64,000 bases of DNA from Chitinophaga barathri (lineage in GTDB: Bacteria; Bacteroidota; Bacteroidia; Chitinophagales; Chitinophagaceae): positions 115,163 to 179,162 of the forward strand of contig NZ_RMBX01000016.1 of the NCBI RefSeq assembly GCF_003807585.1. The letters are read 5' to 3'. The first letter of the stretch is position 1. Every line of letters begins with the position of its first letter. This document shows positions 26,295 through 34,447 of this stretch, one piece after another. The notes beneath the pieces were generated by a model, which had not been told where the DNA came from, made no database searches, and saw nothing but the letters and a program-made list of their open reading frames with translations. The position numbers were made by a program, and so were the translations under genes.

Positions 26295-27059
26295 CTACAT
26301 ATTTTTTTTTCTTAGTGTATCGGCAATGATCCATTCGTCGAAACCAATGGCGCCGATACGGGCGCCCTCACCAGGAACGAGGGATTTGTCATCGGGCTTC
26401 GCGCCGAAGTATAATGCCTCCACATCCGTCACCACCTGGCGGGGATCGCCGGTAACGCTCAGGTAGCGGCGTATCCATTCATCCATTCCCAGGCGTTTGG
26501 GGCCGGCTATTTCGATGATCGAATTGAGCGGTGTCCCCAGGCTTACATCTGCCACGGCGGCCGCTACGTCATCCGCCGCAATAGGCTGTACCAGCGCCGC
26601 CGGCAGATGCACGGCCTTTCCCTGATTGCCCGACTGCGCAATGGAACCGGCAAACTCGAAGAACTGCGTGGAGTGGACGATCGTATACGGTATGCCCGAA
26701 TCCCTGACCAGGTTTTCCTGGGCCATCTTTGCCCTGAAATAGGCGCTGTCCTTCAGGCGGTCCGTACCCACGACGGACAATGCGATATGATGTTTTACGC
26801 CCGCTACCGCTTCCGCGGCCAGCAGGTTGCGGCCCGATGTGGTGAAAAATTCCATCACGGCATTTTCTTCAAATGATGGGGAATTAGCCACATCGATGAC
26901 CACCGATGCGCCTTTCAGCGCTTCCGCCAACCCTTCGCCGGTAATGGTATTCACCCCGGTGGCCGGTGACGCCGTCAGCACTTCATGCCCAAGCGCGCCG
27001 AGCCTGGTGGCAACTTTTGAGCCTATTAGACCGCTGCCACCGATGATTACAATTTTCAT
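26295..27059 (-). CDS. NmrA-like NAD(P)-binding protein (atypical SDR)
   Basis: The 254-residue protein begins with the dinucleotide-binding motif MKIVIIGGSGLIGSKVATRL (GGxGxxG, residues 7-13) and then VIDVANSPSFEE, AGVKHHIALSVVGTDRL and IPYTIVHSTQFFEF, typical of NmrA/TMR-like atypical short-chain dehydrogenases. It lacks the YxxxK catalytic pair, so it may be a redox sensor or a quinone/NADPH-using protein. It has a textbook Shine-Dalgarno AGGAGG four bases before the ATG, unusual here. First gene of the minus operon ending at 25709. Confidence 0.85.
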   Translation of the reverse strand: MKIVIIGGSGLIGSKVATRLGALGHEVLTASPATGVNTITGEGLAEALKGASVVIDVANSPSFEENAVMEFFTTSGRNLLAAEAVAGVKHHIALSVVGTDRLKDSAYFRAKMAQENLVRDSGIPYTIVHSTQFFEFAGSIAQSGNQGKAVHLPAALVQPIAADDVAAAVADVSLGTPLNSIIEIAGPKRLGMDEWIRRYLSVTGDPRQVVTDVEALYFGAKPDDKSLVPGEGARIGAIGFDEWIIADTLRKKNM

Positions 27060-27063
27060 GGTT

Positions 27064-27069
27064 CCTCCT
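27064..27069 (-). promoter_or_regulatory. Strong Shine-Dalgarno AGGAGG of the NmrA-like gene
   Basis: Minus-strand AAAAGGAGGAACC immediately precedes the ATG at 27059. Bacteroidota genes, including most in this window, lack such sites, so this one is exceptional and fixes the start codon. Confidence 0.6.
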
Positions 27070-27309
27070 TTTGGCCCTGTTTCTGGCCTTTTGTTAAAAA
27101 TCTAACAGCGGCGGAACTAAACCTGTGCCACGAATTCAGCGGGTTGATTTGCAATATTTTAATTTTTAAAGCGGGAAATAAAATATTGGCATTTCAATAA
27201 TTGTTGCGGAAAAACAGATGGTAGTATGTTGAAAGAGAATACTTTGTAATTTTCAAAAAGAACTATCGTAAATTTATCGGAGCATACCACCCATAAACCG
27301 TCCTTATCA

Positions 27310-28698
27310 TTGAAACCAAAAATACTCATCGTAGAAGATCAGTTTATTGAAGCCAAAAGCCTCAATGTCATCCTGACCAATGCGGGATATTCCACCTGCA
27401 CCATCGCAAGGTCTGTGGCCGTTGCATTGTCCGTCATCGAAAGGGAAAAACCGGACCTGGTCCTCGTTGATATTTTCCTACAGGGCGAAGGCACCGGTAT
27501 TGACCTCGGGAAAATACTGCATGAGAAAAACATGGCGTTTGTTTACCTCTCCGCCAATTCCAACCGGCAGATACTGGACGCCGCAAAATCAACGAAGCCA
27601 TATGGTTTTATGGTCAAACCCTTCCGTGCGAAGGATGTGCTGATCATGCTGGACGTGGCGCTGTATCTCCACCAGAACAGGCAGCCGGCAATAGACGCCG
27701 GTTCTTCAGCTAAAAAGAAACCGCCCACCGCGCTTCCTCCCGAGCTGAGCCAGCTTATCGGCAGCAGCCCGAAATTCAACGAAGTACTGGAACAGGTGAA
27801 AATGGTAGGCCCGATAGATACTTCCGTGCTGATACTCGGCGAAAGCGGCACGGGAAAAGAAATGATCGCCCATTCCATCCACAAGCTGTCGGCACGAAGG
27901 TTCAAACCGTTTGTGGTGGTGAACTGCGGCACGCTGCCCGCGAACCTGATCGAATCCGAGTTGTTCGGGCATGAAAAAGGCACGTTTACCGGCGCACTGG
28001 CAAAACGCATAGGCAAATTCGAACTGGCGGACGGCGGCACTATATTCCTGGACGAGATCGGGGAACTGCCGCTGGAACTGCAGGTGAAATTCCTGCGGGT
28101 GCTCCAGGAAAGGGAGATAGAACCGCTGGGCGGAAAACCCCGGAAGATCAATGTAAGATTGCTGGCCGCCACGAACAAAGACCTGGAAGAAGAAGTAGCC
28201 GCGGGCCGCTTTCGGATCGATCTGTATTACCGCCTGAATGTATTCCCGATGCGGCTGCCCGCCCTTCGCGACAGGAAATCGGACATCCCCCTGCTGGCGG
28301 ACTTCTTCATAAAAAAATACAGCGAGGAAAAAAAACCGGTGCCCACGCTTTCCCGCAAAGCCACGGAAACGCTGATGGCCTACGACTGGCCGGGCAATAT
28401 CCGGGAACTGGAAAATACCATCCAGCGGAATATCGTGATGACCAGCGGCGCCGTGATAGACCAGCTCGAAATTCCCACCTCAAGATTGTCCATCACGCTG
28501 CCCTCCACCGATAAAGACCGCTTCAAAACGATGATAGAGAACGAACGGGATCATATCATCTCCGTACTGGAAAGCTGCAACTGGAAAATATCCGGGAAAG
28601 GCGGGGCCGCCGAGATACTGGACATCAATGTCAATACACTGAATTCAAGGATCAGGAAACTGGGGATTCAAAAAGAGATCATTGCCAGGAAAAGTTAA
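27310..28698 (+). CDS. NtrC-type response regulator (receiver, sigma-54 AAA+, HTH)
   Basis: The 462 residues comprise a receiver domain (1-125; acidic pocket VEDQF, Asp in LVLVDIFLQ), a sigma-54 interaction AAA+ module (~145-385; Walker A GESGTGKE at ~176, GTFTGA loop at ~223, Walker B GGTIFLDEIGE) and a Fis-type HTH at the end (GGAAEILDINVNTLNSRI). It activates sigma-54 RNA polymerase when phosphorylated. The only start consistent with the domain is TTG at 27310; no in-frame ATG lies upstream before it. The TPR sensor kinase gene begins 34 bp after the stop and is its evident partner. Confidence 0.92.
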   Translation: MKPKILIVEDQFIEAKSLNVILTNAGYSTCTIARSVAVALSVIEREKPDLVLVDIFLQGEGTGIDLGKILHEKNMAFVYLSANSNRQILDAAKSTKPYGFMVKPFRAKDVLIMLDVALYLHQNRQPAIDAGSSAKKKPPTALPPELSQLIGSSPKFNEVLEQVKMVGPIDTSVLILGESGTGKEMIAHSIHKLSARRFKPFVVVNCGTLPANLIESELFGHEKGTFTGALAKRIGKFELADGGTIFLDEIGELPLELQVKFLRVLQEREIEPLGGKPRKINVRLLAATNKDLEEEVAAGRFRIDLYYRLNVFPMRLPALRDRKSDIPLLADFFIKKYSEEKKPVPTLSRKATETLMAYDWPGNIRELENTIQRNIVMTSGAVIDQLEIPTSRLSITLPSTDKDRFKTMIENERDHIISVLESCNWKISGKGGAAEILDINVNTLNSRIRKLGIQKEIIARKS

Positions 28699-28732
28699 GC
28701 CGCCAGGACACCCCCGTAAATCAACCTTCACC

Positions 28733-31096
28733 ATGAAAACAGGGTTGCTGTTTATCTTTTTCATTTTGACAATGGGCGGGATCTTCACCGCCGAACAGGC
28801 CTGTGCACAACAGGCATCTTCCGGCTATTCCATCCCCTTGCAGCGCATGCAGCTGAAACATACGGCCGCGTATGTGTTTTTCTGCCTGAAAGGGCGGGTG
28901 GATATGGACAGTATTGCCATTATGGTCAGCCAGGGTGAAAACCTCCCCTATTCCCTCTACTATGACGAAGACTACAGGGAGGGGCCGGATGGCCGCGTGA
29001 AAGAACTGCTGGCATTAGGAAATGATTATCTCCACCGTTCCGGCGCACACAGGTCCGACCTGGAAAATGCTTATAACTTTTTATCCGCCGCCAGGCAGGA
29101 AGCGGACAAAACCGGGAACGTCTACTGGCAGAAAGCAGCTTTGGCCGCGCTGGGCAGGTATTACCTGCAAAACAACGAGCCGGATAAAAGCCGGCAATGT
29201 TTTACACTTGCCGTGGACCTCGCCCGGAAGACCAGCCATACTTCCTGGCTGGCCGGGGCACTGGCGAACAGGGGCATCGGCAATGCCTACAATGACCCGC
29301 AAAAAGAAACAGACTACAATGAATCCCTGAAGCTGTACAGGCAGCAAAAAGACACGGTAAAACAAATAGAGATACTGACGAAGATCTACGAGATCCATTT
29401 TGTGCAGGGGAAGTTTGATACGGTTGTAAAACAATTGCGGCATGTAACGGAGCTCGAAAAACTGGTGGGCTTCAGGCATATCCATTACAACCATTCCGTG
29501 CTGGCATCACTGGCGTTTTATACAGGGAGTTTTGTGGATATATTCCGGGAAGCCAAAACGGCCGTTGAGATCATGGAAACCAATGGCGATTACGCATTTT
29601 CCAATTTCATATACAGCGCGCTGGCCAATGCGTATGCAGGTTTTGACAATTATGAAAAAGCCCTGTACTGGTTAAACAAAGGTTTTCATAAAGAAGGACA
29701 GAATGTTTCAAAGCGGATCTGGTATGACAACTTCTATAATGTGACCCTGAACATCTCAAAATACGGGCACCCTCAACAGGCGCTGGACGCGATCCTGCCT
29801 GTCATCAAAAAATATCCCCCGGTGGCCATGCATGAAAAAATGCATATCGCCCATGTGTTGGGTTATAGCTATCACGACCTGAACCAGCTCGATCTCAGTG
29901 AAAAATATTATACCATCATGCTGCCCTACCTGGATTCCCTCCGGGACGATCCCGGGGAACAGGATCGTTTGTTTTCCGCGTACATGGACCTTGCTCTTTT
30001 CCGCATCACCACCGGCCAAACCGGCCTTGCCCGGGAGTATTCCACGAAAGCCAGGATGATCATGGACAGCAGCCAGGTATTCCAGGTGAAAAGGGTGCAC
30101 TGGGTACAATACAAGCTCGATTCCAGCACCGGGAATTACCTCGGGGCGCTTGCCGAGAGATATGCCGCCGGCATCCTGGAAGACAGCGTTTTTAACATGA
30201 GAAAAACCAGGGAATTCACCGAAATGCAGGTGCAGTACCAAACGGAAAGCCAGGAGAAAAACATTCAACTGCTTGAACAGAAAGACAAAGCCCGGCTGGC
30301 CACGCTTCAGCGGACAGACCTGATCAAAAACTTCACACTGGCGGGCATACTGGCCATGATACTGGTCACCGTGCTGGTGTATATCCAGTACCGGAACAAA
30401 CAAAAAAGCAATGAACAGATACAGGAAAAGAACCTGGAGCTGGAACAGCTGGTGAAAGACAAGGAATGGCTGGTGAAAGAGATCCACCACCGCGTGAAGA
30501 ACAACTTTCACATCGTAGCCAGCCTGCTGGAGATCCAGTCCAGCTACCTGAAAAACAAAGAAGCCCTTTCCGCCATCAAAGAAAGCCAGAACCGGATACA
30601 TTCCATGTCCATCATCCACCAGAAACTTTACCAGTCCGAAACGTTTTCCACGATCCATATGCCGGAGTACATCTACGAGCTGGTAGAGTACCTGCGGGAA
30701 AGTTATGCGATCCGGCAAAACATCCTGTTCGACCTCCAGGTGGAAAACATCGAGCTGAACCACTCTTCCGCCATTACCCTTGGCCTGATCCTCAACGAAG
30801 CGATCACCAATGCCATCAAATATGCCTTCCCGGAGCAGGAAGACGGGAAGATATCCATATCACTCAGCCGCATGTCCGGTTCCCAGATCCTGCTTAGTAT
30901 TTCGGACAACGGTCGGGGGCTGCCCCAGGACTTCGGCCGTAACAACATTGGCGCTTCCATGGGCATGGAGCTGCTGCAGGGGCTTACGGACGATCTCGGG
31001 GGCAGTTTTACCATCCAGACCCGCGAAGGCACCCATATCAATATCCTCTTCAGCGACCTTGGCCGGAAAACCGGTGAAGCCCCGTTCAAAAGCTGA
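28733..31096 (+). CDS. TPR-containing HisKA_2 sensor histidine kinase
   Basis: I prefer ATG 28733 (787 residues) because it gives a signal peptide, MKTGLLFIFFILTMGGIF. An upstream TTG at 28682 would add 17 residues. A periplasmic region of TPR-like helices (~30-500) precedes a short coiled stretch, a membrane helix (~530-550, TLAGILAMILVTVLVYIQY), a second coiled coil and a HisKA_2 domain with the phosphoacceptor in EIHHRVKNNFHIVASLL (~580). A HATPase follows with LNEAITNAIKYAF and DNGRGLPQD. It should phosphorylate the NtrC-type regulator encoded just upstream. HisKA_2 kinases are more often paired with other regulator types. Confidence 0.9.
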   Translation: MKTGLLFIFFILTMGGIFTAEQACAQQASSGYSIPLQRMQLKHTAAYVFFCLKGRVDMDSIAIMVSQGENLPYSLYYDEDYREGPDGRVKELLALGNDYLHRSGAHRSDLENAYNFLSAARQEADKTGNVYWQKAALAALGRYYLQNNEPDKSRQCFTLAVDLARKTSHTSWLAGALANRGIGNAYNDPQKETDYNESLKLYRQQKDTVKQIEILTKIYEIHFVQGKFDTVVKQLRHVTELEKLVGFRHIHYNHSVLASLAFYTGSFVDIFREAKTAVEIMETNGDYAFSNFIYSALANAYAGFDNYEKALYWLNKGFHKEGQNVSKRIWYDNFYNVTLNISKYGHPQQALDAILPVIKKYPPVAMHEKMHIAHVLGYSYHDLNQLDLSEKYYTIMLPYLDSLRDDPGEQDRLFSAYMDLALFRITTGQTGLAREYSTKARMIMDSSQVFQVKRVHWVQYKLDSSTGNYLGALAERYAAGILEDSVFNMRKTREFTEMQVQYQTESQEKNIQLLEQKDKARLATLQRTDLIKNFTLAGILAMILVTVLVYIQYRNKQKSNEQIQEKNLELEQLVKDKEWLVKEIHHRVKNNFHIVASLLEIQSSYLKNKEALSAIKESQNRIHSMSIIHQKLYQSETFSTIHMPEYIYELVEYLRESYAIRQNILFDLQVENIELNHSSAITLGLILNEAITNAIKYAFPEQEDGKISISLSRMSGSQILLSISDNGRGLPQDFGRNNIGASMGMELLQGLTDDLGGSFTIQTREGTHINILFSDLGRKTGEAPFKS

Positions 31097-31177
31097 CCCG
31101 TCCCTCCCCTCCTGATGATCATTTAGTTAAACCACGGTCCGTCCAACATATTCCTGTCATTCTGTCATTTTTTTATG

Positions 31178-31185
31178 TATTTTTG
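31178..31185 (+). promoter_or_regulatory. Promoter -7 box TATTTTTG of miaB
   Basis: TATTTTTG matches TAnnTTTG exactly and lies 24 bp before the miaB ATG at 31210, giving a leader of roughly 18 nt. The -33 region is T-rich but has no clean TTTG. Confidence 0.5.
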
Positions 31186-31209
31186 CAGTCCTAAAAATGA
31201 AGTCAGGAC

Positions 31210-32625
31210 ATGCTGGAAACAGTACAGAAAATACAAGATGAAAGCCGCCAGGGCGAGGCAATTGTCCCGGCCAATGGGGACACGCGCACTTATTCAAAAA
31301 AATTCTATATAGAAAGCTATGGTTGCCAGATGAATTTTAATGATTCTGAGATCGTAGCGTCCATCCTTAACCAGGAAGGTTTTGGCGCCACCCGCAACGT
31401 GGACGAAGCCGACCTTGTGCTGCTGAACACCTGTTCCATCCGTGAAAAAGCGGAGCAGACCGTCCGCCAGCGCCTTACCGAATTCAAAAAGACCAAAAAA
31501 AATAAACCCGGCTTCCTCGTGGGTGTACTGGGCTGCATGGCGGAACGCCTTAAAGCCAAGTTCCTGGAAGAAGAAAAACTGGTGGACCTGGTGGTAGGGC
31601 CTGATGCTTACCGTACCCTTCCCGCCCTGATCGAAGAGGCGGGCACCGGCCAGAAAGCGATCAACGTGCTGCTGAGCCGGGAGGAGACTTACGGGGACAT
31701 CAGCCCGGTGCGGCTGGACAGCAACGGCGTAACCGCCTTTGTATCCATCATGCGGGGCTGCAACAATATGTGTTCCTTCTGCGTGGTACCGTTCACCCGT
31801 GGCCGTGAGCGCAGCCGCGATCCCTATTCCATTCTCGCTGAGGCAACCGATCTCTTTGAAAGGGGGTACCGCGAGGTGACCCTGCTGGGCCAGAACGTGG
31901 ATTCCTATTATTTCGTGGATGAGGCGAAGGACGAAACCGTCACTTTTGCCCTGCTGCTGGAAAAAGTAGCCGCCGTCAGCCCGCTGCTGCGCGTGCGTTT
32001 TTCCACTTCCCATCCCAAAGACATTACCGATGAAGTGCTGCATGCCATGGCCCGCCATGAGAACATCTGCAATTACATCCACCTTCCCGTACAAAGCGGC
32101 AGCAACCGCATCCTCCAGCTCATGAACCGTACCTACACCAGGGAATGGTACATGAAAAAGATAGACCGCATCCGCGAGATCCTGCCTGACTGTGCTTTGT
32201 CCACGGACGTGATCACCGGCTTCTGCACGGAAACTGAAGATGACCACCAGGACACCCTGGCCGTTATGGATTACGCGAAATACGAGCTGGCTTATATGTT
32301 CGCTTACTCGGAAAGGCCCGGTACCCTGGCAGCTCGCCGGTATACGGACGATGTGCCCGAAGAGGTGAAAAAACGCCGTCTCTCCGAAGTGGTGGCCCTT
32401 CACCGCGGGCATTCGCTGGAAGGCATGCAGAAAGAAGTGGGTAAAACCTGCAAAGTGCTGATAGAAGGCGTTTCCAAACGTTCGGACGCACATTATTTCG
32501 GAAGGAATGATCAGAATAAAGTAGTCGTATTCCCCCGGGAAAATTTCCAGAAAGGGGATTACGTGATGGTTAAAATAGATGACTGTACGGCAGGCACACT
32601 GATCGGTACGATCGTGCCAGCCTAA
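31210..32625 (+). CDS. miaB: tRNA-2-methylthio-N6-dimethylallyladenosine synthase
   Basis: This 471-residue radical-SAM methylthiotransferase modifies A37 of tRNAs that read UNN codons. The N-terminal UPF0004 domain supplies three cluster cysteines (SYGCQMN, NTCSIREKAE, LGCMAER). The radical SAM cluster is RGCNNMCSFCVVPFTRGRERS (CxxxCxxC, ~182-190), and a TRAM domain ends the protein (YVMVKIDDCTAGTLIG). Length is as expected. It opens the plus-strand run of sigma-54 activator, lptE, TPR protein and secG, an order I recall from other Bacteroidota. Confidence 0.96.
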   Translation: MLETVQKIQDESRQGEAIVPANGDTRTYSKKFYIESYGCQMNFNDSEIVASILNQEGFGATRNVDEADLVLLNTCSIREKAEQTVRQRLTEFKKTKKNKPGFLVGVLGCMAERLKAKFLEEEKLVDLVVGPDAYRTLPALIEEAGTGQKAINVLLSREETYGDISPVRLDSNGVTAFVSIMRGCNNMCSFCVVPFTRGRERSRDPYSILAEATDLFERGYREVTLLGQNVDSYYFVDEAKDETVTFALLLEKVAAVSPLLRVRFSTSHPKDITDEVLHAMARHENICNYIHLPVQSGSNRILQLMNRTYTREWYMKKIDRIREILPDCALSTDVITGFCTETEDDHQDTLAVMDYAKYELAYMFAYSERPGTLAARRYTDDVPEEVKKRRLSEVVALHRGHSLEGMQKEVGKTCKVLIEGVSKRSDAHYFGRNDQNKVVVFPRENFQKGDYVMVKIDDCTAGTLIGTIVPA

Positions 32626-32638
32626 CAAAACTCAGGAA

Positions 32639-33880
32639 ATGGACAATATTCAAAGCATCAAAAACCGCTTCGCCATCATCGGCAACTCGCAGGCGCTCAA
32701 TTACGCATTGCAGGTGGCCGCCCAGGTGTCTAACACCGATCTGACGGTGCTGATATCCGGCGAAAGCGGTGTGGGTAAAGAAGTATTTTCACAGATCATA
32801 CATGCGCTCAGCGCCCGCAAACATAATCCCTTCATCGCCGTGAACTGCGGCGCTATCCCGGAAGGCACTATCGACTCCGAACTGTTCGGCCACGAAAAAG
32901 GTTCCTTTACCGGCGCGGTGGACAACCGTAAAGGTTATTTCGAAACCGTGAACGGCGGCACCATCTTTCTGGATGAGATCGGGGAAATGCCCCTCGGTAC
33001 ACAGGCCCGCCTGCTGCGCGTGCTGGAGACCGGCGAATATATCCGCGTAGGTTCCTCCAAAGTGCAAAAAACAGACGTGCGCGTAATAGCCGCTACAAAC
33101 CGGGACCTGCTGGAACGTACCGAGCAGGGCAAATTCAGGGAAGACCTGTATTACCGCCTCAATACCGTACCCATCCGCGTACCCTCCCTCCGGGACAGGA
33201 AAGAAGATATTCCCATGCTGTTCCGCAAGTTCTGCGTGGACTTTGCCGAACGCTACAAAACCACCTCCATCCAGCTGGATGACGAGGCGCGTGAACTGCT
33301 GGTCAATTATCCCTGGCCCGGCAACGTGCGCGAGCTGAAAAACATCGCGGAACAGATTTCCGTACTGGCGCCAGAAAAGCTGGTACACGCTGCGGACCTG
33401 CGCAAATTCCTGCCGGATCAGCCCGCCATGAACCGTCTGCCCGCCATCGTACCAGGCTCTCACAACGGCGGAGGGGACTTCTCCAGCGAACGGGACATCC
33501 TCTACAAGCTGTTCTTCGACATGAAGAAAGATGTAACAGAGCTCAAAAAAATGTTCTTCGACATCCTGCAGAACCCGAACATGGCACATGCCGCCGCGTT
33601 CCAGGAAGCCGCTCCCATGCATAATTTCCAGCCTGCGGAAACACCTGCCTCGCAGGCCATTATCGCTTCGCCGGCGCAGCCTTACATTATCCAGGACAGT
33701 AATAAGATAGACCATCACGAAGAAGTGGAGGAAACGCTGTCTATCGCGGACAAAGAAAAAGAGCTGATCGAAAAGGCCCTGAAAAAACACAAGGGGAAAA
33801 GAAAAGACGCCGCGCTGGATCTGGGGATTTCGGAACGGACTTTGTACAGGAAACTGAAGGAATACAACATCAATGAGTAA
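32639..33880 (+). CDS. Sigma-54-dependent transcriptional activator without receiver domain
   Basis: The 413-residue protein begins directly with the AAA+ module (~10-245): Walker A GESGVGKE (~41), GSFTGA loop (~91, Ser instead of the usual Ala), Walker B GGTIFLDEIGE, and YPWPGNVRELKN. A linker of about 120 residues with a methionine/alanine-rich part separates this from a C-terminal Fis-type HTH (DAALDLGISERTLYRKLKE). With no receiver or sensory domain, activity is probably set by expression, a partner or the linker. It starts 13 bp after miaB, and its stop overlaps the lptE start by 8 bp, suggesting coupled translation. Confidence 0.92.
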   Translation: MDNIQSIKNRFAIIGNSQALNYALQVAAQVSNTDLTVLISGESGVGKEVFSQIIHALSARKHNPFIAVNCGAIPEGTIDSELFGHEKGSFTGAVDNRKGYFETVNGGTIFLDEIGEMPLGTQARLLRVLETGEYIRVGSSKVQKTDVRVIAATNRDLLERTEQGKFREDLYYRLNTVPIRVPSLRDRKEDIPMLFRKFCVDFAERYKTTSIQLDDEARELLVNYPWPGNVRELKNIAEQISVLAPEKLVHAADLRKFLPDQPAMNRLPAIVPGSHNGGGDFSSERDILYKLFFDMKKDVTELKKMFFDILQNPNMAHAAAFQEAAPMHNFQPAETPASQAIIASPAQPYIIQDSNKIDHHEEVEETLSIADKEKELIEKALKKHKGKRKDAALDLGISERTLYRKLKEYNINE

Positions 33881-34403
33881 TTACCCTATGTCAAAATACT
33901 GCTATCTTATTGCCTGCCTTGGCCTGTGGACCGTACTGGGCGCCTGTTCCATCAAATATTCCGCCGCCGGGGCGAGTATACACCCGGATGCGAAAACGGT
34001 ACTGGTGAGGTTTATCGAAAACCGCGCCCCGCAGAACAATCCGCAGCTGAGCCAGCAGATCACGGAAAAACTCCGCCAGAAGATACTTGCGCAAACGCGT
34101 CTTACACAAACCAATGAGCAGAACGCCGATTATGAGTTCAAAGGCACGGTGACGGGATATTCCGTATCCAATGCCGCGGTGACGGACATCGACAAACCGG
34201 CCACGGCGCGTCTGACCATTACGCTGAACATTACTTTTATCAACCGGGTGGGAGATAAAAAGGGGTTTGCCAACCAGTCATTCTCCCGTTCCGCGGACTT
34301 CAACGCCTCGCAGTCGCTCAACTCGGCGGAAAGCCGCCTGTTGGCCGAGATCGTTCCGAACCTGGTGGACGATGTGTTCAACCGGGCGTTCGCCAACTGG
34401 TAG
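33873..34403 (+). CDS. lptE: LptE-family lipopolysaccharide assembly lipoprotein
   Basis: The 176-residue lipoprotein has a signal ending in TVLGAC, with the modified Cys at residue ~25. The body has the LptE fold pattern: paired strands and helices with QLSQQITEKLRQKILAQTRL, ADYEFKGTVTGYSV and a C-terminal LVDDVFNRAFANW. It plugs the LptD barrel that inserts LPS in the outer membrane. The start used here (33873) overlaps the previous gene; Met at 33888 gives a shorter signal peptide and is equally possible. Identity rests on both sequence and the conserved context between the sigma-54 activator and secG. Confidence 0.85.
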   Translation: MSNYPMSKYCYLIACLGLWTVLGACSIKYSAAGASIHPDAKTVLVRFIENRAPQNNPQLSQQITEKLRQKILAQTRLTQTNEQNADYEFKGTVTGYSVSNAAVTDIDKPATARLTITLNITFINRVGDKKGFANQSFSRSADFNASQSLNSAESRLLAEIVPNLVDDVFNRAFANW

Positions 34404-34447
34404 GGCGGTTTATTTGATTTAAGTATTATTTTCATATTTTAGCACCC

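Noticed and set aside
27180..27260. Sigma-54 (-24/-12) promoter before the NtrC-type regulator
   Set aside because: TTGGCA and TTGC are present but the spacing between GG and GC is too long.
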